5,341 bases of DNA from Sodalis-like endosymbiont of Proechinophthirus fluctus. Its GTDB lineage: Bacteria; Pseudomonadota; Gammaproteobacteria; Enterobacterales; Enterobacteriaceae. The notes beneath the pieces are model-generated. The model was not told where the DNA came from and did no database searches. It was given only the letters and a program-made list of their open reading frames with translations. The stretch lies in contig NZ_LECR01000090.1 in the NCBI RefSeq assembly GCF_001602625.1, positions 74,084 to 79,424 of the forward strand, given 5' to 3'. A program made the position numbers and the translations under genes. Positions 1 to 5,341 of this stretch are shown piece after piece (position 1 is the stretch's first letter; the number at the start of each line of letters is the position of its first letter).

Positions 1-503
1 TAAAGATGCATGATGCGGCACCGGATAGCCAAGTCTCCCTAGCTCAGCACATTCAGCTTGCCCAAGTAGAAAATCATCAACATCTCCGCCGTCTAGACGT
101 CAATGCCTAGCAGAACGGATAAGGTGGCGATCACCTATTCATCGCTGGAGTGATGAATAGCGCTTAAATCTAACTTGTTTCTCATGGCGGTTATAGTATC
201 AATAAATTAATATATAATGAATTTTTAATAGAAATTCCGCAGCCTTGAATCGCCTTCGCCGGCGGTGCTTCCAGCCATTGCAGTGTAACCGAACTGGCCA
301 GCGCCGGAGACGGGCGTTGACTATTAGCCCGCCTTGGCGGACACCTGCCGGTCGAAAGTGTTTCTGACCAGTGCGGTAAACAAATCCGGTGTCATCCTAC
401 GCCGGATTATACTCAAATATACCATCGCCTGCGCCATGCACTTATCCTGTTTAGCCAGCCAATCGGTTTCATTGCTGTCGTACTCGAAAAACATTGTCTT
501 CAT
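1..503 (-). pseudogene. DNA-3-methyladenine glycosylase 2-type (HhH-GPD) pseudogene, 3' end outside window
   Basis: The intact protein removes alkylated bases in base-excision repair. The start is ATG at 503, preceded by a GAGAGG ribosome binding site 5 bases upstream. Codons to 324 give an N-terminal domain with MTPDLFTALVRNTF and RQVSAKAG, matching the family's PDLFxALV...QQxSxKA region. Two stops (TAA 324-326, TAG 321-323) follow. The middle part continues in another frame to about 215 and includes IQGCGIS, the family's 'L-x-x-C-G-I-S' element. From about 209 the first frame resumes: NKLDLSAIHHSSDE, then TAEMLMIF (helix-hairpin-helix helix) and GDLAIR, which carries the catalytic Asp (codon at 33-35). 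Amber stops lie at 135-137, 93-95 and 39-41, the last two where the family usually has Trp. The hairpin Gly-Ile-Gly reads Gly-Ile-Asp. About 50 residues should lie beyond the left edge. It is divergent from the lactate dehydrogenase remnant. The family is close to certain; the orthologue is not. Confidence 0.85.
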
Positions 504-639
504 GATCCTCTCATGCTCACCCATATAAGTATATTAATATACAATTATATTGTAATTGTATATATTATAAATATAAATATATAATTATTAAATGGCACGT
601 GGCCTGGCTACCGCCGGTATTTTGATAAGAGTACGTTTT
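504..639. promoter_or_regulatory. AT-rich divergent intergenic region with long palindrome
   Basis: This spacer separates the leftward glycosylase and rightward lactate dehydrogenase pseudogenes, so it should hold both ancestral promoters. Between 525 and 592 it is almost pure A/T. An inverted repeat has perfect 11-bp arms, ATATACAATTA (537-547) and TAATTGTATAT (553-563), around TATTG, and overlaps a second palindrome, TATATTAATATA. The symmetry could mark an operator, but in such A/T-rich sequence chance symmetry is also likely. I see no clear -35/-10 pair with proper spacing. The open frame that begins at 592 and runs into the dehydrogenase lacks family similarity before 640, so I treat it as spacer. 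Confidence 0.4.
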
Positions 640-1396
640 ATGAAACCACGCAAGATCATGATTATCGGTACCGGCAATGTCGACGCATCCGCTACCTATA
701 ACTCTGTTAAACCAGCAAATAAGCGAAAAACTGATTCTGTTAGATTTCAATTAGAAGCGGCTGGAAGGCCAGCGCAAAGATTTTGCCAATGCGGCGGAAT
801 ATATGTTAAGCCAAGTGATGGTGAGCAGTCATAGCACGGCGGATTATACCGATGTTGATATCGCCGTCATTATCGTATCATGGGGCAGTTTGAAACCGTG
901 ACAGACTCGACTGAATGAGCTTAGACACCACCGCCGGTATCTTCGAGTATATTATGCCGCAAATTATGACAGGCAGCTTTAACGGTATTTTCTTCATCGT
1001 CGCCAATCCTCCCTGCGATATTATTACCATCAGGTATAGAAACTGTCAGGACTACCTTACCATCGCGTCCTGAGCATCAGCCGCAGCAAGAATAGCCAAA
1101 CATTACTTATGCCCAGAAAAGTTGCACGGAATTATAGCGTCGCCAGCACAATCGCCGAGATTTGCCGCAACTTTTAACCGGTAGCCACCGCTACCTGACG
1201 GTGGTCTCCTCTGCGTACTGGATAAAGAATACGGCCAACGTGGTTTTGGGCTATCGGTGTACCGGCGGTGATGTCGCAAGACGGTATGGCGCAAATTATT
1301 TAGCTAGATTTCAAACCGCCGGAGCGGCGTCAATTTAAGACATCCGCGGCGATCATTGAGCAAAACATCCGGCGGATGGTGGTGATACACCATTGA
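640..1396 (+). pseudogene. ldh: L-lactate dehydrogenase (LDH/2-hydroxyacid dehydrogenase family) pseudogene
   Basis: The intact enzyme interconverts pyruvate and lactate with NAD(H). ATG 640 has a weak AAGAG site upstream. Homology is continuous but moves between frames: KIMIIGTGNVDASATY (NAD-binding GxGxxG with the last Gly now Asp); from about 709 SEKLILLDFN, EGQRKDFANAAEYM and TADYTDVDIAVIIVS; from 921 TTAGIFEYIMPQIM and ANPPCDIIT (the family's TNPxD loop); from 1043 LSGLPYHRV; then RNYSVASTIAEICRNF, SHRYLTVVSSA, VLDKEYGQ and, from 1250, AIGVPAVMSQDGMAQII through FKTSAAIIEQNIRRM to TGA 1394-1396. In-frame stops are TAG 752-754, TGA 899-901 and TAG 1301-1303. The span of 757 bp is about 180 bp short of a normal gene; the missing part, near 1090-1115, holds the GEHGD catalytic-His segment. 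It cannot encode an active enzyme. The closely related L-2-hydroxyisocaproate dehydrogenase is the main alternative. Confidence 0.9.
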
Positions 1397-1709
1397 GCTA
1401 TAGCAACTGGGATAGGAGCCGCCATAACCGCCAACGTCTACAACTCACCGGGGAGAGGTTCTCAAAAAAAAATAAAGCACCTGCGGCGCGGGCAGTCTTA
1501 TATTAAAGACATGCTTGAAAATTAATTTGACACGGCGTTTTAATTTTCTTTTTATTGGCCGAGTTAATTTTTAATAACTGCCTTATTTCTCGTTTCAGTA
1601 TTTTTTCATATGGCTAAAAATTATTTTTTTGCTTTATCCGGCAATACAGATTTTGACAGCATAATCTGATAGGATGAATTTTGCACGGCGACAGCCGGTT
1701 GATTACCAA
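1397..1709. other. Intergenic region, no gene seen
   Basis: Between the end of the dehydrogenase remnant and the last readable codons of the leftward unknown pair I see no coding pattern on either strand. The part after 1500 is AT-rich with scattered stops in all frames. The only structured element is the hairpin with adjacent A-run at 1464-1489. Confidence 0.5.
1464..1489 (-). terminator. Possible rho-independent terminator for leftward transcription
   Basis: Read on the minus strand, a short G/C-rich hairpin (GCGCC, loop GCA, GGTGC; five pairs, one of them G-U) is followed directly by TTTATTTTTTTTT. The U-tract is excellent, the stem is short. Its position suits an end for transcripts coming from the tmaR and unknown-gene side. 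Confidence 0.4.
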
Positions 1710-1789
1710 TTACCCTACGTATATTTCTGTATCTGGGAATAGATCGGATCTATTATGAACAAAATAGCCCCGTTGCCGGCGACCCGTGG

Positions 1790-1966
1790 TCAAGAGTGTA
1801 GGGAAGAAACGATGGGGATAGAATCGGTCAGTATCATACAACCATCCCCTTTTTTTAGCAGGTAAAAATGCCAGGCAATTTGCATAACCAATATGGTAAT
1901 ACTACCAAGAAATATTAATATAACCGTAATTAATATTATAATTTTATCGTATTTATATACAATCAT
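1790..1966 (-). CDS. Small predicted membrane protein, unrecognised
   Basis: Read from ATG 1966 this is a 58-residue protein. A charged N-terminus (MIVYKYDK) is followed by a long hydrophobic stretch (residues about 9-35, rich in Ile/Leu/Val), then aromatic and basic residues and a polar tail containing a Cys. It should be a single-pass inner-membrane protein with a short exposed tail. The start overlaps the end of the upstream reading frame (1953-1966) by 14 bases, which suggests translational coupling; no strong ribosome binding site is visible. After the stop, another frame stays open to a TAA at 1710-1712 with protein-like composition (GRRQRGYFVHNRSDLF), so this may be the front part of a frameshifted longer protein. 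I do not recognise the family. Confidence 0.45.
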   Translation of the reverse strand: MIVYKYDKIIILITVILIFLGSITILVMQIAWHFYLLKKGDGCMILTDSIPIVSSLHS

Positions 1967-2200
1967 GAGAGAACTTATCCGCCTTGAACCAGGCCGCCAT
2001 TGACGCCCCATTTTTTAAGGGTAAAAATCCTGTCAAACTCAGAAACTTCCATTTGCCCCGATCATCAATACAAAAATAGTAATTATATTCATCATATATA
2101 ATATAACTTAGTGTATTAGTCACATTATTATCTGCCCTGACGCCTGGGTATTTATTAAACTAACAGGCAGGGTGATAGTGCTATCATCATTTTTGCCACG
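1953..2200 (-). pseudogene. Unrecognised protein, probable frameshifted remnant
   Basis: One minus-strand frame is open from 2159 to TAA 1953-1955 (68 codons), has no plausible start at its head, and reads like protein: KYPGVRADNN, DEYNYYFCIDDRGKWKFLSL, then FLPLKNGASMAAWFKADK and a Cys near the end. Just upstream the frame is blocked by stops, but the next frame gives NDDSTITLPVSLIN over the same bases, and above 2190 the first frame is open again with a hydrophobic stretch (LFIIYLYFYKK) ending ITPWQ. Two compensating indels would join these into a membrane-anchored protein with a polar outer domain. It overlaps the following small membrane gene by 14 bases. Function unknown. I tested and dropped the idea of a ToxR-like regulator. 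Confidence 0.4.
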
Positions 2201-2323
2201 GCGTTATTTTTTTATAAAAATATAAATATATTATAAAAAGCTGGGAAAAACCAGTTAGCGCTAGATGTCTCAATACCCTATTACGGCAGGCGCCGAGATT
2301 AAGGTTACCTATCGGCAACGAAA

Positions 2324-2632
2324 TTAAGGACCTTGACTTCCCAAGTCGTTTTCATTTTTTTCGATAGTTCGGCTTTTTTTAATAATGTAGTAGTCATCGA
2401 CGCGATCTTCGTAATCGGTACGCATATTGCTAATAATTGCCTGGATTTCTTCAATGGACATACCCGATTTGATGTAGTCGCTAAGATTGTTCAGCAGCAA
2501 CACACGATTCTGGTTGTCGTGGATTTTCTTCTCATTATTGGTAATCTCGAGATGCAGCTTGAGGTTGTTCCTGCAGAGAAACATACGCATGAGTTCCAGG
2601 ATATCGTGGAATGAAGGCTTAATGTGATCCAT
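2324..2632 (-). CDS. tmaR: TmaR (YeeX, DUF496), PTS regulator; C-terminus frameshifted
   Basis: In Escherichia coli TmaR is a small coiled-coil protein that gathers at the cell pole and sequesters the general sugar-PTS enzyme EI, depending on phosphorylation of Tyr72. Here ATG 2632 follows an AAGGAA site; the ATG at 2665 has none and lies outside the homology. Residues 1-84 match the family closely: KPSF at 5-8, [34 protein letters not shown], then [10 protein letters not shown] holding the Tyr72 equivalent (two residues later here). At a run of seven A's (plus-strand T's 2374-2380, codon 85) the frame departs from the family and ends after 102 residues. The +1 frame instead gives AELSKK, as in the homologue's AELSK, and stops at 2305-2307; with one A removed the protein would have 108 residues against 109 in E. 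coli. It lies after yeeA as in E. coli. It may be functional with a changed tail, or through slippage. Confidence 0.93.
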   Translation of the reverse strand: MDHIKPSFHDILELMRMFLCRNNLKLHLEITNNEKKIHDNQNRVLLLNNLSDYIKSGMSIEEIQAIISNMRTDYEDRVDDYYIIKKSRTIEKNENDLGSQGP

Positions 2633-2717
2633 TTCAGTTTCCTTGCTTAGCTGATACATTAGCAAAGCTGTGTGCTAATAGAGTAGCAGCTATGCACCAC
2701 TTTGGCATACTCCCATT

Positions 2718-3861
2718 TTACCCGATTTTTGGCGATAGCAGAAACCTGCGTGCGGGCGGCCTCTCTCTCCCTCCAGTGCGCGGCGGCGGTTAGGGAAATG
2801 TGGGAAAGCATAAATCGGCGTCATCAGATTGAGGCGCCTATCTACAGCTATGCGTGGCTAAGTTTAAAACTGGATCAACAGCCAGGAAAGTTGGCGAAGC
2901 TTTTGTGTATCACGTTACATTTGATGCAGCTCCACCGCAGTGGAAACCAACTCCTCGCTATTGACGACGATAGACTCTAGATTCCCTTCGCGTAGAGCTT
3001 CTGCCAGCGGCCACATGGTCCTAATTTGCATACTGCGCAGTGACGTGTCGTTCAACAACAAAAAATGACTCGCGGGCGGATGAGGGCGATGGCCCACACA
3101 CCACGCTTCGATTTGCAGTTCCATTACGCAAACCATATTGCGACTCAGCGTCTGGATGGATTCCATTACCGGTTTCGGCAAACCGGTTTTCTTGCTTGCC
3201 AGCGTCAGCAATCGCGCTGATTTTGACAATATCATTCAGCACGGTCTTCAGCCTACTATCCAGACACGGCCGATCGATGACATTAAGGGGGAGGTAGATA
3301 TAGGCCGCATAAACTTACTGATGGCCAACAAGCTCAAGCTATAGTGCATTTGAATGTGCCAATGGATAAATGCCCGCTGCGGATAGATGCCGGTAAACAG
3401 CAAAGCCAATAACGACCATATACTATATCCCCGCTTCACCACATGGCGGTGCGCACATATCGCCACTGCCTGCGCCGCATACCACCATCGGCGTGATGCC
3501 GATTAAAAGCGCTATATAAAGGAGTTTTCTCAAGGTTGAGATAGCCACAAATAAACATCAACAAACTGTACCAGGCCAGTATAACTGGTAATTCAATACG
3601 CGGGTCAATAAGCTTAGACTCCGCGCTGAGAATACTGTGCCGGCAATGCGCTGCAACTCTCGCTTAATACATTTCCTCAAAATGAAATAGGCCAATAACC
3701 ACGGCTAAGGTAATCAGCGGCCATGTGCCTTCTGGCAATGCCAGCAGGCATGTGATCAGAAAGATAAGCACAAATGCTAGACTGATGTGCAAGTCATGGG
3801 CGAGACGGTAATAATATTGTAGATATGGTATTCGAGAGGAGAGATTTTTATCGAGACGAAC
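2718..3861 (-). pseudogene. yeeA: YeeA, FUSC-type inner-membrane protein, shredded, 3' end inverted
   Basis: YeeA is a roughly 350-residue inner-membrane protein of the fusaric acid resistance/aromatic acid exporter family; its substrate is unknown. The codon matching its first Met is GTT (3861-3859), followed by RLDKNLSS and AHDLHISLAFVLIFLI, ALPEGTWPLITLAVVIG, then LQRIAGTVFSA, LPVILAWYSLLMFICGYL, LLIGITPMVV, TAMW-stop-SGDIVYG, SLLALLFTGIYPQRAFIHW, LDSRLKTVLNDIVK, SIQTLSRNMVCVMELQIEAW, SHFLLLND and EELVSTAVELHQM. These cover the membrane bundle and cytoplasmic domain in order, but need about seven frame changes, and Trp-Arg-Ser-Gly reads Trp-stop-Ser-Gly (TGA, 3438-3436). Minus-strand homology halts near 2915. 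The next piece (EAPIYSYAWLSLKLDQQ) is on the plus strand at about 2786-2911, and the minus strand resumes with a CRAL-like end near 2782, stopping at 2718-2720. It cannot encode a working protein. Confidence 0.93.
2783..2914 (+). other. yeeA: Inverted segment carrying the yeeA C-terminal codons
   Basis: On the plus strand, codons from about 2786 to 2911 read AVREMWESINRRHQIEAP, then IYSYAWLSLKLDQQPGKLAK and LLC. This matches the last ~40 residues of YeeA, where E. coli has ETPIYGYVWLNMETAHQLE and then LLSNLICRALRK. The rest of yeeA is on the minus strand, ending at 2915 with AVELHQM, the residues expected just before. Below the segment, minus-strand codons at 2771-2782 give RALE, suiting the next residues. 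The breakpoints are therefore about 2783 and 2912, each uncertain by roughly 10 bases. I see no long inverted repeats at the ends. Confidence 0.8.
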
Positions 3862-3961
3862 GCCGGAATAACCAAGATACAGGGAAAGGTCTATTTTATT
3901 CAATTTTAATAAAATTAATATCAATATTAAAATTTTTATAAAAATTATATATAATAGTCTA

Positions 3962-4593
3962 CTCTCCCACTCGCCTGCTGCCTTCCTCTTCGTTGATACT
4001 GCCGCTTATCTGCTCTGGCCATCCCGTCTGCGGCATGACGGCATTTTCCAGTGAAATACTCTTAGACTCTGTTTATGGCACATGAAAGCGGATGCATCGC
4101 GGCGGTGTTGATAGCCCTCCTCAACCTAGGGCCCGGCAGCCGTCATGTTGGTGAGAACTGACCCGATGGCAGGATCGGCTTAGCCAAATCGTGGCAGGGA
4201 AAAATCGCATTGCAGAGGGATGACCAGCAACGGGAAAGCACAGCCGCGGGGACGACGGTTTGCAACAGCGTGGACGATATCCTATGACAAACAGGCGTCG
4301 TTGAGGGAAGCAAATGTTGCACCGGTTTGCCCAAACAGCGTCAGCGTGCCATCGAGCTGTAAAGCACCTTTTAGGCGGGAGTTCCTCCACTAAGCGAGTC
4401 GACAGGGCTGAGAAAGAGAGAATGGCAATAGCCAGGCGGTAAGATAGTTACTGGCAAGTAAAACGTTAGTCATCGCCGGTTATATGCTCTTAGATAATAA
4501 AAAGGCCAATACCCGTTAACAGCGAGAACGACAGTGCTGTTTTCTATCTGGGGAAAAATAACTCTAGTTTAAACAACCATTTACAAATTGTCG
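3962..4593 (-). pseudogene. Decayed coding sequence, identity unresolved
   Basis: This 630-base stretch is more G/C-rich than its flanks and carries protein-like pieces on the minus strand in changing frames, broken by stops: a hydrophobic run ending IGLFII, a signal-peptide-like LSYRLAIAILSFSALST, then ALQLDGTLTLFGQTGATFAS followed by LNDACLS, further down IPLQCDF and ADPAIGSVLTNMTAAG, and near the low end ISLENAVMPQTGWPEQISG before a TAG. The last pieces faintly recall chaperone-usher fimbrial subunits, but no diagnostic motif is complete and I do not make that call. The longer open frames here (for example 4121-4390) have low-complexity Arg/Cys/Ser-rich translations and look like shadows. 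It lies directly upstream of yeeA; in E. coli that place is taken by sbmC and dacD, neither of which I can recognise here. Confidence 0.4.
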
Positions 4594-4687
4594 TCAAGTC
4601 AGCATAATAATAGGATAGTCCGCAATAAGAATCTCTGTCGTTTCATGGGAAACTGTCACTGCCAGGCGGGTAGACAATCATCTTCAT
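4594..4687 (-). pseudogene. 5' end of an unidentified broken gene
   Basis: ATG 4687 is preceded by AAGGAAAGGTGAA, one of the best ribosome binding sites in the window, and opens a 14-codon frame (MKMIVYPPGSDSFP) ended by TGA at 4643-4645. In the next frame the sequence runs on as HETTEILIADYPIIMLT to a TGA at 4594-4596. EILIADYPIIML resembles the first strand of a response-regulator receiver domain (ILIADDHPIVL), but the second Asp/His pair is not there and no LuxR-type helix-turn-helix follows, so this is only a suggestion. It probably began the gene whose wreckage fills 3962-4593. Confidence 0.4.
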
Positions 4688-4703
4688 ATTTTCACCTTTC
4701 CTT

Positions 4704-4942
4704 TTTATACTCAATTTTTGAGATTATCATTTGCAACTACAGTTCAAGTCGGCATGTTTAATATCGCCCTGTAAGCAGTAAGTATTACTGGCATAGGGCA
4801 TTTCATTTTGGATGCACCCCATACATAAATTACGTAATAGAATCTTAATGATTTACTATATTTAGTATAATATATATTTATTATTTTTGATTATTTTTTC
4901 TACTCTTATCCTACAGTTATATCTTAAAATAAATAAATTATT
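4704..4942. other. AT-rich intergenic region, no gene seen
   Basis: The region between the start of the 4687 remnant and the end of the right-hand regulator remnant has no readable protein on either strand. From 4840 to 4942 it is almost all A/T. A TATACT hexamer near 4868 on the minus strand could be a -10 element for the gene starting at 4687, but it is distant and has no convincing -35 partner. Confidence 0.4.
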
Positions 4943-5341
4943 CTAAAATCTCCGCAGTGTCCCGTCCATATAATGGATATCATTAGGCTTTTCTTCAGAA
5001 CTCGGCGCAGCATTCATCACCTGCTTGTTTCCGCTCTCAATCTAACGTCGCTTCCTGTATCGACAGAGTTTGATTTCACCGTCTGTAGAACGGATTATGC
5101 GGCGCTGGGCTAACTGTTTCAGTCACGCGGACAGAACTCAATCAATTTTGCCCATCACTCTGACCAGCGGCCAGTCTAACCCCGTCTCGAGCAGCGTGAT
5201 ATCACAACGGAAACAGAGACCATAACGCACAATAGGCCAGCTCAGCATAGCGTCGATATTGATACCATCCCCCGGACACAACTCAAAGCTTACCGTTGGC
5301 TTCGCCAACAGTAACAATAGCTATTGATAATATATGTGGCC
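4943..5341 (-). pseudogene. Probable Crp/IprA-like transcriptional regulator pseudogene, 5' end outside window
   Basis: A single minus-strand frame stays protein-like from the window edge to TAG 4943-4945 (133 codons) but contains stops: a TAG near 5321, TGA twice between about 5080 and 5150, and a TAG near 5050. It reads HIYYQ, LAKPTVSFELCPGDG, SWPIVRYGLCFRCDITLL and DWPLVRVMGKI, then LKQLAQRRIIRSTDGEIKL and a polar tail. The first part has the layout of the cNMP-binding-like beta domain in Crp and IprA/YaiV regulators (Gly-Asp turn, then a strand ending Asp-x-x-Leu-Leu). The second looks like the recognition helix and wing of a winged helix-turn-helix. The roughly 60 residues that should lie between are missing, so there is an internal deletion. 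The family call rests on pattern only, without an exact motif. The N-terminus lies beyond the right edge. Confidence 0.4.

Noticed and set aside
30..140. Three in-frame amber codons in the glycosylase frame, suggesting TAG recoding
   Set aside because: The same gene also has TAA and frameshifts, and other remnants have TGA and TAG at random conserved positions, so plain erosion explains it.
135..160. Perfect 9-bp inverted repeat (CTATTCATC / GATGAATAG)
   Set aside because: It has no U-tract and lies inside the readable codons of the glycosylase remnant, so a terminator is unlikely and chance is enough.
334..528. Plus-strand open frame of 64 codons
   Set aside because: It is antisense to the well-supported N-terminal codons of the glycosylase remnant.
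2190..2355. ToxR/CadC-like winged-helix regulator starting at ATG 2355 and running into the unknown pair
   Set aside because: The codons after 2355 are the +1-frame tail of tmaR, which accounts for them better, and the downstream frame has too few residues for a winged helix.
2324..2632. YmgB/AriR-type biofilm regulator for the 102-residue protein
   Set aside because: A first impression from a short helical pattern; the match to YeeX/TmaR is far stronger and extends over the first 84 residues.
2702..2980. Stand-alone plus-strand gene of 92 codons
   Set aside because: Its middle is the inverted tail of yeeA and its ends are readthrough of yeeA sequence in antisense.
3021..3242. Histidine-kinase-like fragment (VLNDIVKISAIADAGK)
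   Set aside because: The segment aligns with the YeeA cytoplasmic domain in its correct place between neighbouring YeeA pieces; no H-box or ATP-binding motif is present.
3470..3525. Lipoprotein-like signal sequence (LLYIALLIGITPMVVCGAG)
   Set aside because: It is a YeeA membrane helix read in one of that gene's shifted frames.
4121..4390. Two overlapping minus-strand open frames of 89 and 63 codons
   Set aside because: The translations are rich in Arg, Cys and Ser, resemble no family and lie across more protein-like pieces in the third frame.

Overview
The window looks like a stretch of gene graveyard from a host-restricted member of the Enterobacterales, most like a Sodalis-type insect symbiont (inference). 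Every gene I recognise is broken except most of tmaR. The reading is manual: homologies come from remembered family sequences, by translating each stretch in all frames and joining pieces across frameshifts.

Layout, left to right. (1) 1-503, minus strand: a DNA-3-methyladenine glycosylase 2-type (HhH-GPD) pseudogene, cut by the left edge. (2) 504-639: a very AT-rich divergent spacer with a large palindrome. (3) 640-1396, plus strand: an L-lactate dehydrogenase pseudogene with many frameshifts and the catalytic-His region deleted. (4) 1397-1709: spacer with a possible leftward terminator. (5) 1790-2200, minus strand: two overlapping unrecognised reading frames, one a small membrane protein. 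(6) 2324-2632, minus strand: tmaR (yeeX), nearly intact, with a frameshift in a run of seven A's near its end. (7) 2718-3861, minus strand: yeeA, an FUSC-type inner-membrane protein, shredded by about seven frame changes and with its last ~40 codons inverted in place. (8) 3962-4687: decayed, mostly unidentifiable coding sequence starting at a good ribosome binding site. (9) 4704-4942: AT-rich spacer. (10) 4943-5341, minus strand: a regulator pseudogene with a Crp/IprA-like layout, cut by the right edge.

The yeeA-tmaR order and strand match Escherichia coli, where yeeA and yeeX are neighbours, so this part is ancestral enterobacterial backbone. The genes do not form a working system. The window's interest lies in how they decay: compensating indels, homopolymer frameshifts, and a roughly 130-bp inversion that can be placed because both broken ends of yeeA still read as protein. 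I found no tRNA, rRNA, CRISPR array, insertion sequence or new defence-type system.
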